Shown: positions 1-9,316, counted from the stretch's first letter. The stretch is DNA of 50,951 nucleotides from an uncultured Pelagibacteraceae bacterium (GCA_902546765.1 CACCLG010000007.1:1-50951); one strand, 5' to 3'. A program made the numbers and translations. The notes: a model not told the origin generated them from the letters alone.

Positions 1-324
1 GAAAAATTTCATAAAAAGCATCCTGGTATGGCTCAGTGGAGGCAAGATCAGATTGATATAATTAAAAAGGGAAATGCACCAATTTTAATTTTCACTCATC
101 CAATGGATCATTATGAGGGATTAACATCTGACTGGATGGATAATGTTCCTAACTTTCAGAGAATTGTAATTTCTGAAAATAAAAAAATAAACGGAAAAAA
201 ATGTAATTTAGCTGGATCAGATTGGCAAGCACCATTAGAGGAAGGTCATATTATCATTAAAGCAGATTGCTTTATGCATTATCACCCATTAATTAAAGAA
301 TATATTTCCTCAAGAATTCAATAA
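1..324 (+). CDS. 3' end of an unrecognised protein (5' truncated by window edge)
   Basis: Frame 1 is open from the first base to the TAA at 322-324, so this is probably the C-terminal part of a longer gene that begins outside the window; the first in-frame ATG at 28 need not be the start. The visible 107 residues are soluble, with FTHPMDHYEGL and FMHYHPLIKEYI as the most distinctive histidine-rich segments. I do not recognise the family and assign no function. The stop lies one base before the folB start, so it is likely the upstream gene of the folB-uvrC-pgsA operon. Confidence 0.6.
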   Translation, partial: EKFHKKHPGMAQWRQDQIDIIKKGNAPILIFTHPMDHYEGLTSDWMDNVPNFQRIVISENKKINGKKCNLAGSDWQAPLEEGHIIIKADCFMHYHPLIKEYISSRIQ

Positions 325-325
325 T

Positions 326-751
326 ATGAGAAAGAATAATTTAAAAGTTATTAAGATAAATAAAACTAAAAGCTTATTTAATTACGAAAAGAAAGTTTTA
401 ATTAAGGAATTAGTATTAGGATTAAAACTTGGATATTTTGATTTTGAAAAGGAAAAACCCCAAAAAGTAAAATTTAATTTAGAGGTAAATTATCAAGATA
501 AACAACCCTCAAACGACAAAGATATTAAATCCATAGTTAATTATGCCAAGATAGTCAGGTTAATAAAAAAATTAGTAAAAAATAAACATTACAATTTTCT
601 TGAAACATTGGCAGAGGATGTTTTTGATGAGCTATTCAAAGATAAGAGAATAGATAAAATCGCTCTTCAAATTGAAAAGTTAGAAATAATGAAGGATTGC
701 AGCTCAGTTGGGATCCAAATTTCTAAAAAAAGAAGCCATGATCAGTTCTGA
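326..751 (+). CDS. folB: Dihydroneopterin aldolase-like protein (FolB)
   Basis: Likely dihydroneopterin aldolase, which cleaves 7,8-dihydroneopterin to 6-hydroxymethyl-dihydropterin in folate synthesis. At 141 residues it is slightly longer than typical FolB (about 120) because of a lysine-rich N-terminal extension of some 20 residues. The family pattern is visible: a first strand with [15 protein letters not shown], the QKVKFNLEV strand, [16 protein letters not shown], and [14 protein letters not shown], which matches the LIE-LAE segment holding the catalytic glutamate. The usual active-site lysine region is less clear. It starts one base after the preceding stop and overlaps uvrC by 14 nt, so it is translated in the same operon. 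Assignment is by pattern only and divergence is high. Confidence 0.75.
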   Translation: MRKNNLKVIKINKTKSLFNYEKKVLIKELVLGLKLGYFDFEKEKPQKVKFNLEVNYQDKQPSNDKDIKSIVNYAKIVRLIKKLVKNKHYNFLETLAEDVFDELFKDKRIDKIALQIEKLEIMKDCSSVGIQISKKRSHDQF

Positions 752-2573
752 TATAGGCAAAGAAGTAATAAAAAAAGAATTACCCTTAGTTCCTAAGCTG
801 CCAGGTGTTTATCGAATGTTAAATTTTAAAGGTGACATTCTTTATGTTGGTAAAGCAAAAAACCTTCCTAACAGATTAAAAAGTTATGTTTCAGAAAAAA
901 ATCATATCATCAGAACAGAGAGGATGCTCTCTCAAACAAAAAGGCTAGAAATTACAACTACTTCAAATGAGAGTGAGGCTTTGCTTTTAGAGGCAAATTT
1001 AATTAAAAAATTTAAACCAAAATTTAATATTTTATTAAGAGATGATAAATCGTTTCCTTTTATTTTTATAGGTAACAAGGATAAATGGCCACAAATTAAA
1101 AGACACCGAGGAAAAAAAAGTAAAGATGGATTTTACTTTGGACCATTCGCATCGGCTGGATCTGCAAATTGGACAATAAAAATGATACAGAAAATATTTC
1201 ATCTAAGAATTTGTGACGATACTGTTTTTAAAAAAAGAGAGAGACCTTGTATACTTTATCAAATTAAGAGATGCTCTGGCCCTTGTGTTGGTTATGTAGC
1301 AGAGAGTGATTATAGGCAGACTGTAGACGATGCAATTGAGTTCGTATCAGGTAAATCTAGAAAAATACAAAAAAGTTTGTCTAATCAAATGGAAAGGGCT
1401 AGTGAGGACCTAGATTTTGAGAAAGCGGCAATATTAAGAGATCGAATTAAATCATTAAATATAATTCAATCATCGCAAAGAATTAATGAAGCAAATTTGA
1501 TTGAAGCAGATGTGATTGCTGGATACAAAGAATCTGGAAAAACCTGTATTCAAGTTTTTTTCTATAGGTCAAAACAAAATTGGGGCAATCAAGCATTTTT
1601 TCCAAAGCATGATCCAGACGAAAATTTAAATGATATAATCAATTCTTTTGTCTCTCAATTTTATGAAAATAAAAGTGTGCCATCGTCAGTAATTTTATCA
1701 AATGAAATTAAAGAAAAAGAACTTATTGAGAAAACACTTACTCAAAAAGAGGGTAAGCAAATTACAATTACTGTTGCAAAAAAAGGTACAAAATTAAAAG
1801 TAATAAATCAGGCAATAAATAATGCAAAAGAAAGTTTGAATAGAAAACTCTATGAAAGTCAAAACAATAGAGATCTTTTTGATGCAATATCAAAAAAATT
1901 CAATCTTGAAACTAACATAAATTTAGTGGAGGTATATGATAACAGTCACATTCAAGGGACAAATAGTGTTGGTGCTTTGATTACATACGGTGATGAAGGT
2001 TTTATCAAAAAAAGGTACAGAAAATTTAATATTAAGATACAAAAAAATTCTCAAGATGATTATGGAATGATGAAAGAAGTTCTTAACAGAAGATTTAAAA
2101 GAGCTGTTCAAGAAAAAGATAATTACCTGACTTTTCCTGATTTAGTTTTAATTGATGGAGGTAAAGGTCAATATTCTGTGGCAAGAGAAACCATGAATGA
2201 ACTAGGTCTGCATGAAATTCCAATTATAGCTATTGCTAAAGGCAAACAGAGAAATAGTGGAAATGAAACCTTTTTTCATAATGGAAAAGAATTTAAATTT
2301 GGAAAAAATGACCCCACTCTATTTTTTCTTCAAAGAATTAGGGATGAAAGTCACAGATTTGCCATAAGTGCTCATAGAGCAAAAAGGAAGAAAGGAATAA
2401 GCAAATCTCTGCTTGATCAAATAGAGGGGATTGGTGCCGTGAGAAAAAGGTCACTATTAAATCATTTTGGATCTGCAAGAGCTGTTGAATCCGCTAGTTT
2501 AGATGAAATAAAATCAGTTGAAGGAGTTGAGGAAAAGGTAGCAAAAAAAATATATAACTTCTTTCACGAATGA
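738..2573 (+). CDS. uvrC: Excinuclease ABC subunit C (UvrC)
   Basis: UvrC makes the 3' and 5' incisions of nucleotide excision repair after UvrA/UvrB damage recognition. From the ATG at 738 it has 611 residues, normal for the family. I prefer this to an upstream TTG at 708 because family members begin shortly before the GIY-YIG domain (GVY at 23-25, YVGKAKN at 36-42). Four cysteines, in the [13 protein letters not shown] region (about 159, 171, 179, 183), match the reported [4Fe-4S] ligands of UvrC. A UVR motif that binds UvrB lies near 214-242, followed by the RNase H-like nuclease half ([21 protein letters not shown]) and two C-terminal helix-hairpin-helix motifs ([21 protein letters not shown]). 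It overlaps folB by 14 nt and pgsA by 4 nt. Confidence 0.97.
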   Translation: MISSDIGKEVIKKELPLVPKLPGVYRMLNFKGDILYVGKAKNLPNRLKSYVSEKNHIIRTERMLSQTKRLEITTTSNESEALLLEANLIKKFKPKFNILLRDDKSFPFIFIGNKDKWPQIKRHRGKKSKDGFYFGPFASAGSANWTIKMIQKIFHLRICDDTVFKKRERPCILYQIKRCSGPCVGYVAESDYRQTVDDAIEFVSGKSRKIQKSLSNQMERASEDLDFEKAAILRDRIKSLNIIQSSQRINEANLIEADVIAGYKESGKTCIQVFFYRSKQNWGNQAFFPKHDPDENLNDIINSFVSQFYENKSVPSSVILSNEIKEKELIEKTLTQKEGKQITITVAKKGTKLKVINQAINNAKESLNRKLYESQNNRDLFDAISKKFNLETNINLVEVYDNSHIQGTNSVGALITYGDEGFIKKRYRKFNIKIQKNSQDDYGMMKEVLNRRFKRAVQEKDNYLTFPDLVLIDGGKGQYSVARETMNELGLHEIPIIAIAKGKQRNSGNETFFHNGKEFKFGKNDPTLFFLQRIRDESHRFAISAHRAKRKKGISKSLLDQIEGIGAVRKRSLLNHFGSARAVESASLDEIKSVEGVEEKVAKKIYNFFHE

Positions 2574-3154
2574 GATTTAAATTTCCTAATTATCTAACAA
2601 TTGGAAGAATAATAATTGTTCCTATATTTGTTTTTACTTTTTATTTGCCTGGATTTTATGGAGATATTTTGCCATTTGTACTTTTTGTAATTGCATCATT
2701 CACAGATTTTTTAGATGGTTTATTAGCAAGAATGTATAAGGAAGAGTCTAAGCTTGGAGAACTTCTTGATCCTATTGCAGATAAAATCATAGTAGCCACT
2801 GCCTTATTACTTTTAGTAATGGATCAGACTATAAAAAATTATGAAGTAATTGCAGCAATTATAATATTAACTAGAGAAATTCTAATATCTGGATTAAGAG
2901 AATTTTTAGCTAAAGGGAAAATTAAATTGCCAGTTTCAAATTTATCTAAACTAAAAACTTTTTTACAAATGTTCTCAATATCTTTACTTTTACTAGGCGA
3001 TACTGGAAATAAAATTTTAAACTTTCAGGATTATAATGCACAAACAATTGGGATTATACTTTTATGGCTCTCAGCTTTTCTGACTTTATATACTGGTTAC
3101 GATTATCTTCGAAAAGGTATAGATCATGCCATCTCCGAGGATAGCAAAGATTAA
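2570..3154 (+). CDS. pgsA: CDP-diacylglycerol--glycerol-3-phosphate 3-phosphatidyltransferase (PgsA)
   Basis: Integral membrane enzyme that makes phosphatidylglycerol-phosphate, the committed step to phosphatidylglycerol and cardiolipin. The CDP-alcohol phosphotransferase signature is complete: D46, D49-G50, A53-R54, G63, D67 and D71 (within [10 protein letters not shown] and [10 protein letters not shown]). The N-terminus [13 protein letters not shown] is typical, and several hydrophobic helices follow. Length 194 is normal. The start overlaps the uvrC stop as ATGA, so translation is coupled; the uvrC-pgsA pair is common in proteobacteria. The stop shares a TTAA with the convergent ilvE stop, leaving no room for a terminator. 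Confidence 0.96.
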   Translation: MRFKFPNYLTIGRIIIVPIFVFTFYLPGFYGDILPFVLFVIASFTDFLDGLLARMYKEESKLGELLDPIADKIIVATALLLLVMDQTIKNYEVIAAIIILTREILISGLREFLAKGKIKLPVSNLSKLKTFLQMFSISLLLLGDTGNKILNFQDYNAQTIGIILLWLSAFLTLYTGYDYLRKGIDHAISEDSKD

Positions 3155-4032
3155 GCAGCTTTCTTTTTTCTTACTACTTTTTGATAGCTATCAGAAAGAT
3201 CTAAAATTGTGTCACATACTTTAAAGCTATGATGTGCTATTTGAGAGACAGGTGTAACTTCTGCAGCCGTTCCTGTAAGAAAACAACCTACAAAATTTGA
3301 CATTTCATCAGGTTTTATTTTTCTCTCATTAACTTTTATATTTTTAGATTTTGCGATTTCAATAACAGACCTTCTTGTAATTCCATCCAAAAATGAGTCT
3401 GGAATTGGAGTATGTAACTCATTATTTTTATCTTTAAAGAAAACATTTGCACCTGTGGCTTCTGCAATGTTTCCCTGATGATCCAGCATAAGGGAGTCCG
3501 TGTATCCTTGGGCCTCCGCTTCATGCTTTGATAAAGTGCAAATCATATATAGGCCTGAAGCTTTTGTATCCCAAGGTATTGTATCTGGCGCAGGTCTTCT
3601 CCAATTAGATATGTTTAATTTTATTCCCTTTATTTTTAAATTTGGATCAAAGTATGAGCCCCACTCCCATGTAGCTATAGCAACATGAATTTTAGTTTGT
3701 TGTGCAGATATAGCCATCATTTCACTTCCTCTCCAAGCAACAGGTCTTACGTAACCATTTTGAACATTTTGAGCTGAAATTATTTTATTACTTGCTAAAT
3801 TAATTTCTTCTTTAGAATATGGAATTTTAAAACCCAATCTTTCTGCTGAATAAAAAAATCTGTCGGTATGTTCCTCTAGTTTAAAAATACTTCCATCATA
3901 AACTCTCTCTCCTTCAAATACGCAGCTACCATAATGTAACCCATGACTCAAAACATGAATCTTTACATCTTGCCAATCTACAAGTTCATTATTATACCAG
4001 ATCTTTCCTGAGCGTTTATCGTAAGGTATCAT
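3151..4032 (-). CDS. ilvE: Branched-chain amino acid aminotransferase (IlvE)
   Basis: PLP-dependent class IV aminotransferase that performs the last step of valine, leucine and isoleucine synthesis. The 293-residue length is typical. The PLP lysine is K157 in WDTKASGLY, and the cofactor-binding EATGANVFF segment lies near 192-200, followed by DGITRRSV and the FLTGTAAEVTPV segment near the substrate carboxylate site. It starts at ATG 4032, facing the divergent MarR gene across 60 nt; the same ilvE/marR/response-regulator neighbourhood occurs in other alphaproteobacteria as far as I recall. D-amino-acid aminotransferase is the main alternative in this fold, but the sequence pattern and length favour IlvE. 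Confidence 0.95.
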   Translation of the reverse strand: MIPYDKRSGKIWYNNELVDWQDVKIHVLSHGLHYGSCVFEGERVYDGSIFKLEEHTDRFFYSAERLGFKIPYSKEEINLASNKIISAQNVQNGYVRPVAWRGSEMMAISAQQTKIHVAIATWEWGSYFDPNLKIKGIKLNISNWRRPAPDTIPWDTKASGLYMICTLSKHEAEAQGYTDSLMLDHQGNIAEATGANVFFKDKNNELHTPIPDSFLDGITRRSVIEIAKSKNIKVNERKIKPDEMSNFVGCFLTGTAAEVTPVSQIAHHSFKVCDTILDLSDSYQKVVRKKKAA

Positions 4033-4092
4033 AAAAAAAAATTTTCTTAAAAATATATTTGTATATATGATATGTCAATATAACTTACCAAT
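4033..4092. promoter_or_regulatory. Divergent ilvE / marR intergenic region
   Basis: This 60-nt, almost pure A+T spacer must hold the promoters of ilvE (-) and the marR-ompR-envZ operon (+). On the minus strand TTGACA is present (plus-strand TGTCAA at 4073-4078), followed after 15-17 nt by TATATT/TATTTT, a plausible ilvE promoter. No clean MarR-type palindrome was found. Low confidence because AT-rich DNA gives such hexamers often. Confidence 0.35.
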
Positions 4093-4536
4093 ATGAAAAA
4101 ACTTTTATATCTTAAAGATCATGAGCTCAAACAATATATTGAAAAAATATTTATGGGGTATAGAGAGACCGTATCTGACGCCAAAAAAGTATTGGATAAA
4201 TACTCAATTGGAGTTGCACATAACAAAGTTATTCATCTAATTTCATTATATGAAGGTATAACTATTTCAGAACTTTTAAAAAAATTAAAAGTAACAAAAC
4301 AAAGCTTAAATAGAGTTTTAAAAGACCTTATTAAATTAAAGGCCATTAATTACAAAAAAGACGACAAAGATACTCGAATTAAACATGTATATTTGACTGA
4401 AAATGGCATGAAATTATTTGATGAGATTTTTAGTACACAAAAAAGAAGGTTATACAAAGCTTTTCTTAATTCGGATTCAAATGAAGTAGTAAGTTTCGAT
4501 AATGTTTTAAAAAAAATAATTAATGAAAAATTTTAA
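4093..4536 (+). CDS. MarR-family transcriptional regulator (PetP-like)
   Basis: Winged-helix DNA-binding protein of 147 residues, the family's usual size. The recognition-helix region ITISELLKKLKVTKQSLNRVLKDL (about 56-79) is followed by the wing with DDKDTRIKHVYLTENG, the hallmark D-R-R-like wing and the LTENG strand of MarR proteins. It overlaps the following response regulator by 14 nt, giving a marR-ompR-envZ operon. This arrangement resembles petP-petR of Rhodobacter, where a MarR-like and an OmpR-like protein act on cytochrome bc1 genes; that role here is inference only. No ligand can be predicted. Confidence 0.88.
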   Translation: MKKLLYLKDHELKQYIEKIFMGYRETVSDAKKVLDKYSIGVAHNKVIHLISLYEGITISELLKKLKVTKQSLNRVLKDLIKLKAINYKKDDKDTRIKHVYLTENGMKLFDEIFSTQKRRLYKAFLNSDSNEVVSFDNVLKKIINEKF

Positions 4537-5200
4537 TGCACATATATTAGTTGTTGATGATGATGATGGCATCAGAGATCTGGTCAAACAATATTTAGAT
4601 CAAAATAATTTTTTAGTTTCAACGGCAAATAGCGCTGAAGATGCTTTAGAAAAAGTCAAAATAATTAAATTTGATTTAATTGTATTAGATATAATGATGC
4701 CAGGTAAAAGTGGTTTGGAGTTTACAAATGAAAATAAGCCAAAATTAAATACACCTATAATACTTTTAACTGCCAAGGGAGAGGCATCTGAAAGAGTTGA
4801 GGGTCTTGAAGTTGGCGCTGATGATTATTTACCAAAACCATTTGAACCAAAAGAACTGATCCTAAGAATTAATAATATCTTAAGTAAAACAAAAAAAGAC
4901 AATCACAAAAGAGTAATCGAATTTGGAAGTATTAAAATAGATCTAAATAAGCTGTTCATCTATAGGGGAAGTCAAAATCTAAAAATTAACAGTACTGAAA
5001 AAATTATATTAGAAAAAATGATCAACTCGCCTGGTAAAATATTTAAAAGAGAAGAAATAGGAGGACTGATAGATTTAGATAAAGAAAGATCAATTGATGT
5101 TATTATTACAAGATTGAGAAAAAAGGTCGAAGAGAACCCAAAAAGTCCTAAATATCTTCAAACAATCAGAGGAGAAGGATATGTCTTATGGATTGAGTAA
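4523..5200 (+). CDS. ompR: OmpR-family DNA-binding response regulator
   Basis: Two-domain response regulator of 225 residues. The receiver domain (about 7-120) has the acidic pocket VVDDDD, the phosphoacceptor D56 in VLDIMMPG, the switch threonine in ILLTAKG and the conserved lysine in YLPKPFEP. The C-terminal winged helix (about 128-225) ends with IDVIITRLRKKVEENPKSP and IRGEGYVLW, diagnostic of OmpR/PhoB. It overlaps the MarR gene by 14 nt and the sensor kinase by 20 nt, so the three are translationally linked. SAR11 genomes are known to carry only a handful of two-component systems, one described as EnvZ/OmpR; this pair fits it, although PetR-like is an alternative name. Confidence 0.93.
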   Translation: MKNFNAHILVVDDDDGIRDLVKQYLDQNNFLVSTANSAEDALEKVKIIKFDLIVLDIMMPGKSGLEFTNENKPKLNTPIILLTAKGEASERVEGLEVGADDYLPKPFEPKELILRINNILSKTKKDNHKRVIEFGSIKIDLNKLFIYRGSQNLKINSTEKIILEKMINSPGKIFKREEIGGLIDLDKERSIDVIITRLRKKVEENPKSPKYLQTIRGEGYVLWIE

Positions 5201-6494
5201 TTACATAAAAAATTTACTTCCAAAAAGATTATTTTACAGAGGTTTATTAATTGTAGCTGTGCCCATTGTAGTATTACAAGTTACAATATCTTTAGTTTTT
5301 TTTGATAGCTTATGGATCAAAACAAACACAGGAATGACAAGAGGTCTTATTGCAGAAATAAAAACATTTATAGATGCTTATGATAATGACCAGCAAGATA
5401 AAGATTATATAATTAATTTATTTAAAAGTAATCTTGAAATTGAAATTCAACATAAAGAAGGAAAGGTAATACCTGGTGATATACCTGAGCGGTGGTTTAG
5501 TCCTCTTGATAGATCACTAAGAAGAGAGTTAAAAAGCAAACACTTTGTTTATTGGTTTAATACAACTAATTATAAAGATTTAGTGGATATAAAAATTCAA
5601 CACATAGACGGATATTTTCAATTTTTTGTTCCAAAAAGTAGATTGACCACAAGTTCAGCGAGATTGTTTGGATTATGGATTACTCTTCCTGCGTTTTTAA
5701 TGATTGCTATCGCAATTATATTTTTAAAAAATCAAACTAGACCAATAATTAAATTAGCTGAAGCCTCAGAGAAATTTGGTAGAGGGGAAGATCTAGACGA
5801 ATTTAGACCCTCTGGTGCTTTAGAAATCAGAAAAGCTGGCCAAGAATTTGATAAAATGAGAAAAAGGATTATTCGTCATTTAAATCAAAGATCTGAAATG
5901 CTTTCAGGTATAAGTCATGATTTAAGAACTCCTTTGACAAGAATAAAGCTTCAACTAGCAATGATAAAAGATAAAAATTTATCTATGAAATTATCATCTG
6001 ATGTAGATGATATGGAAAAAATGCTTAATGAGTATTTGCAATTTGCTAGTACTGGGGCAAAGGATAGATCTGAGACTTTTGATATCTCAGAACTTATTTT
6101 AAAATTGATAAATAATTATAACAATCCGAATATAATTCAAAATTTTAAGGAAGAAATCAACTTTAATGGGAGGAAAAATCTTATTGCAAGATGTATAAAC
6201 AATTTAATAGAAAATTCGCTTAAATATGCAAAAAAAGTTGAAATAAAAATGGATAAACAAAAAGAAAATCTAAAAATTATAGTATCAGATGACGGTCCAG
6301 GTGTGCCAGAAAAAGAGCATGAAAATATAATCAAACCATTTTATAAAATTGATAAAAGCAGATCTGAAAGTAAATCTAGTGTAGGACTAGGCTTGTCAAT
6401 AGCATCTGATATTTGTAGATCTCATGGTGGAGATATTAAATTTAGTAAATCTAAATTTGGAGGTTTAGAAGTTTCTATTTCTTTGCCTTTTTAG
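5181..6494 (+). CDS. envZ: EnvZ-like sensor histidine kinase
   Basis: Membrane sensor kinase of 437 residues. A transmembrane helix at about 21-43, a periplasmic domain of about 120 residues and a second helix at about 162-182 lead into a HAMP linker. The phosphoaccepting H246 sits in SGISHDLRTPLTRIKL, which is nearly identical to the EnvZ H-box. The HATPase domain shows the N-box (NNLIENSLKYA), G1 (DDGPGVP) and G2 (VGLGLSIA). The start overlaps the response-regulator gene by 20 nt. The 3' end overlaps the convergent BMFP gene by 20 nt, so both stop codons lie inside the neighbour's coding sequence. Its stimulus cannot be read from sequence. Confidence 0.93.
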   Translation: MSYGLSNYIKNLLPKRLFYRGLLIVAVPIVVLQVTISLVFFDSLWIKTNTGMTRGLIAEIKTFIDAYDNDQQDKDYIINLFKSNLEIEIQHKEGKVIPGDIPERWFSPLDRSLRRELKSKHFVYWFNTTNYKDLVDIKIQHIDGYFQFFVPKSRLTTSSARLFGLWITLPAFLMIAIAIIFLKNQTRPIIKLAEASEKFGRGEDLDEFRPSGALEIRKAGQEFDKMRKRIIRHLNQRSEMLSGISHDLRTPLTRIKLQLAMIKDKNLSMKLSSDVDDMEKMLNEYLQFASTGAKDRSETFDISELILKLINNYNNPNIIQNFKEEINFNGRKNLIARCINNLIENSLKYAKKVEIKMDKQKENLKIIVSDDGPGVPEKEHENIIKPFYKIDKSRSESKSSVGLGLSIASDICRSHGGDIKFSKSKFGGLEVSISLPF

Positions 6495-6726
6495 AACTTC
6501 TTGATTTTTTAACTTTTTTTGTTTGTTCAATTTTTTTTTCAAGTATAGCAATTCTCTTATTTAAAATTTCAATCTCCTCCTTGCTTGCAAGCTTCATTCT
6601 AAATATTATTTCATCTCTTTTTGATTTTAAAACATTTATTACCTCATCACTTAAGTCTTTGTAACTTACTAGGCCTTGTTCTAATACCTTTGCGAATTTA
6701 TCGAATACAAATCTTGATTTTGACAT
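6475..6726 (-). CDS. ubiK: BMFP-domain protein (UbiK / YqiC-like accessory factor)
   Basis: Small 83-residue protein matching the BMFP family: an N-terminal amphipathic segment (FDKFAKVLEQGLVSYKDLSDEV), then RDEIIFRMKLASKEEIEIL, then a heptad-rich coiled coil and a lysine/serine tail. UbiK proteins form coiled-coil trimers and assist aerobic ubiquinone synthesis through a lipid-binding role with UbiJ; membrane fusogenic activity has also been described for the family. Because the gene is short and composition-biased, the family call rests on the alternating L/V pattern and on the motif order. It is divergent from lgt (39-nt gap) and convergent with envZ. Confidence 0.75.
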   Translation of the reverse strand: MSKSRFVFDKFAKVLEQGLVSYKDLSDEVINVLKSKRDEIIFRMKLASKEEIEILNKRIAILEKKIEQTKKVKKSRSSKKAKK

Positions 6727-6765
6727 AATAATTAAATACTTAAATTATATTATTTATAATTAATA

Positions 6766-7548
6766 ATGTTTATCAATAATTTTGATCCAGTTGCTTTTCA
6801 AGTATTTTCTTTTGAGATTAGATGGTACTCATTGTCATATATATTTGGGATTATTTTCGGTTGGATTTATTGTAACAAGATTCTAATTAAAGACTCCAAG
6901 ATTAAAGATTTATTTAGTGACTATATTAGTTACTTAATTATTGGAATTCTAGTTGGTGGTAGATTGGGATACGTATTTTTTTATAATTTTAATTATTATT
7001 TCAATAATCCTGTTGAGATAATCATGATATGGAGTGGTGGAATGTCTTTCCATGGAGCATTAATTGGAATTATATTTGTAACAATATTTTTTTCTAAAAA
7101 TAAAAATATCAATCCATTTTATTTTTTAGATTTAGTAGCCGTTACAGCGCCAGTAGGTATTTTTTTGGGCAGAGTTTCAAATTTTATAAATTCAGAACTT
7201 TATGGAAGAGAAACTGAGTTATTTTGGTCAGTAAAATTTATCAAAATAGATGACTTAAACCGACATCCATCTCAAATCTATGAGGCAATATTTGAAGGTT
7301 TAGTTTTATTTATTGTGTTAAATTATCTATACAAAAAACTTTCTCCGCAAAGTGGTTTGCTTTCGGCTGTATTTTTAATTCTCTACTCAATATTTAGATT
7401 TGTTATTGAATTTTTAAGAGAACCTGATGCTCAATTAGGTTTTGTAATGATGAACTTTACTATGGGTCAATTAATAAGTGTATTCACTTTATTGGCTGGA
7501 ATATATTTATATTATTTTACTTATGGAAAAAGCAATTCCTCTAGATAA
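6766..7548 (+). CDS. lgt: Prolipoprotein diacylglyceryl transferase (Lgt)
   Basis: Inner-membrane enzyme that transfers the diacylglyceryl group of phosphatidylglycerol to the lipobox cysteine of prolipoproteins. 260 residues with about seven hydrophobic helices. Conserved Lgt segments are visible: RWYSLSYIFG near the N-terminus, GGRLGYVFFYN, the IWSGGMSFHGALIG signature, GRVSNFINSELYGRET, HPSQIYEAIFEG and RFVIEFLREPD. It starts the seven-gene run to ychF and overlaps the midA-like gene by 26 nt when that gene is started at 7523. Confidence 0.97.
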   Translation: MFINNFDPVAFQVFSFEIRWYSLSYIFGIIFGWIYCNKILIKDSKIKDLFSDYISYLIIGILVGGRLGYVFFYNFNYYFNNPVEIIMIWSGGMSFHGALIGIIFVTIFFSKNKNINPFYFLDLVAVTAPVGIFLGRVSNFINSELYGRETELFWSVKFIKIDDLNRHPSQIYEAIFEGLVLFIVLNYLYKKLSPQSGLLSAVFLILYSIFRFVIEFLREPDAQLGFVMMNFTMGQLISVFTLLAGIYLYYFTYGKSNSSR

Positions 7549-8554
7549 ATTTATTGAACATTCTTTGTACGACAAAAAAAAAGGATATTACATAAATAAG
7601 AATCCTATTGGTGAAAATGGTGATTTCATTACCTCTCCACAAATATCTGTTCATTTTTCTGAAATGATTGCAATTTGGCTAGTTGGGTTTTGGGAAAAAT
7701 TGGGGAAACCAAAAAACTTAAATATAATTGAACTAGGCGCTGGTACAGGTGAAATGATGTATCAAATAAATAAATCAATTAGTAGCTTTAAGCAGTTCAA
7801 ACAAAGCTGCATTTTTTACATTTTGGAAATTAGTCCAGAATTAATCAAAATACAAAAAAAAAGAAATAGTTTAAATAAAATTAAATGGATTGATAATCTT
7901 AATGATATTAAAAAAAATCCATCAATTTTTTTAGCTAATGAATTTTTTGACTCACTTCCAGTAAAACATTTTATAAGAGAAAATAACGAATGGTTTGAAA
8001 AATATATTACAAAAAAAAAAAATAAATATTTTTTTAAAAATAAAAAGAAGAAATTAGCTCAAATTGAAAAGATATTGGGTGAGAAAATAAAAAAAAATTT
8101 GAATTTTATAGAGGTTTCACCAAAATCAATTGCAAAAATAAAAAAAATTTCATCAATAATTAAAAAAAATAATGGAGGTATATTAATAATAGATTATGGA
8201 CACTTTAAAAAAAAAATGTCAGACACTATCCAATGTGTTAAAAATCATAAAGAAGTAGATTTTTTAAATAATATTTATGACTCTGATATTACTCATCTAT
8301 TAAACTTTAATTTTTATTTAAAAAAATTTAGAAAAAATTTAGATAAAGTAAAAATTACAACCCAAGGTGAATTCTTGACTAATATGGGAATATTTGAGAG
8401 AGCCGAGATGATTAGTAAAGGTCTAAGTTTTAGTAAAAAATCAGATTTATATTATAGGATACAAAGATTAGTCGATCATAAACAAATGGGAAAATTATTT
8501 AAGGTTATGTTTGCTACTAACAAAAAGAATAAGTTTAGTATGGGATTTAAATGA
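7523..8554 (+). CDS. SAM-dependent methyltransferase, MidA/NDUFAF7 family (DUF185)
   Basis: Class I methyltransferase-like protein of 343 residues. I start it at ATG 7523 (MEKAIPLDKFIEHSLYD), because the family begins with such a PL--FI--SLYD segment close to the N-terminus; the upstream ATG at 7478 adds only hydrophobic residues encoded over the lgt end. Motifs: GYYINKNPIGENGDFITSP, the SAM-binding IIELGAGTGEMM, FLANEFFDSLPVKHF and GILIIDYGHFKKKM with downstream SDTIQC, all typical of DUF185. The mitochondrial homologue NDUFAF7 methylates an arginine of complex I; the bacterial substrate is not established. Very lysine-rich. It overlaps pgeF by 4 nt (ATGA). Confidence 0.88.
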   Translation: MEKAIPLDKFIEHSLYDKKKGYYINKNPIGENGDFITSPQISVHFSEMIAIWLVGFWEKLGKPKNLNIIELGAGTGEMMYQINKSISSFKQFKQSCIFYILEISPELIKIQKKRNSLNKIKWIDNLNDIKKNPSIFLANEFFDSLPVKHFIRENNEWFEKYITKKKNKYFFKNKKKKLAQIEKILGEKIKKNLNFIEVSPKSIAKIKKISSIIKKNNGGILIIDYGHFKKKMSDTIQCVKNHKEVDFLNNIYDSDITHLLNFNFYLKKFRKNLDKVKITTQGEFLTNMGIFERAEMISKGLSFSKKSDLYYRIQRLVDHKQMGKLFKVMFATNKKNKFSMGFK

Positions 8555-9303
8555 TTAAATCAAGATTGCTATCAAATTTTAAAAATATATCTCACGGATT
8601 TTTTAATTCTGAGGGAGGTTATTCAAATGGTATTTATAAAAGTTTGAATTGTGGTATTGGATCAAAAGATAAAAAAAGAAGAGTTTTACTTAATTTAAAG
8701 AAAGTTTCAAAAAAAATAAAAGTAGATAATAATAATTTAATTTTATTAAATCAAATTCACAGTAACAAAGTAAAGTTCGTAAATAAAAATACAATAAGTA
8801 GATTTGTTGGCGACGGCTTAGTTACAAATAAAAAAAATTTAGCCTTAGGAATTTTAACAGCAGATTGTGCGCCAGTTTTAATTTTTGATCCTAAAATGCA
8901 AAATATAGCAGCATTGCATGCCGGTTGGAAGGGTGCCTATAAAAATATTATCAAAAATACTTTAAACAAATTGAGAGAAAAAGGATCAAAAATGAGAGAT
9001 TTGATAGCTGTTGTTGGTCCCTGCATATCTATAGAAAATTATGAGGTAAAAAACGATTTCTTGAATAAATTTATCAAAAAATCTATTCAAAATAAAAAGT
9101 ATTTTAAATTTTATAATAATAAAATTTTTTTTAGTCTTAACTCATATTTAAAGTCACAATTAACAAAATGTAACGTCAAAAAAATTGAAATAATTAATAA
9201 AGACACTTACCCCAAAAAAAATAAGTTTTTCAGTTCTAGAAGATCAATTAATGAAAAATTTAATGATTATGGTAGAAATATATCAGTAATTATGATTAAA
9301 TAA
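8551..9303 (+). CDS. pgeF: Peptidoglycan editing factor PgeF (YfiH / laccase-domain, DUF152)
   Basis: 250-residue protein of the multicopper-polyphenol-oxidase-like DUF152 family, whose E. coli member YfiH removes wrongly incorporated amino acids from peptidoglycan precursors. The metal-site residues are present: NQIHSNKV, LTADCAPVLIFD and LHAGWKGAYKNI, with later VVGPCISIENYEV. Start ATG overlaps the preceding stop as ATGA. Older annotations call this a laccase; the family lacks the full set of laccase copper motifs. Neighbours lgt and prs do not define the function further. Confidence 0.9.
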   Translation: MIKSRLLSNFKNISHGFFNSEGGYSNGIYKSLNCGIGSKDKKRRVLLNLKKVSKKIKVDNNNLILLNQIHSNKVKFVNKNTISRFVGDGLVTNKKNLALGILTADCAPVLIFDPKMQNIAALHAGWKGAYKNIIKNTLNKLREKGSKMRDLIAVVGPCISIENYEVKNDFLNKFIKKSIQNKKYFKFYNNKIFFSLNSYLKSQLTKCNVKKIEIINKDTYPKKNKFFSSRRSINEKFNDYGRNISVIMIK

Positions 9304-9316
9304 AGACTTCTTCAAG

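Noticed and set aside
708-737. Upstream TTG start for uvrC
   Set aside because: It adds ten residues encoded over folB that are not part of UvrC; ATG 738 is followed by the conserved N-terminus.
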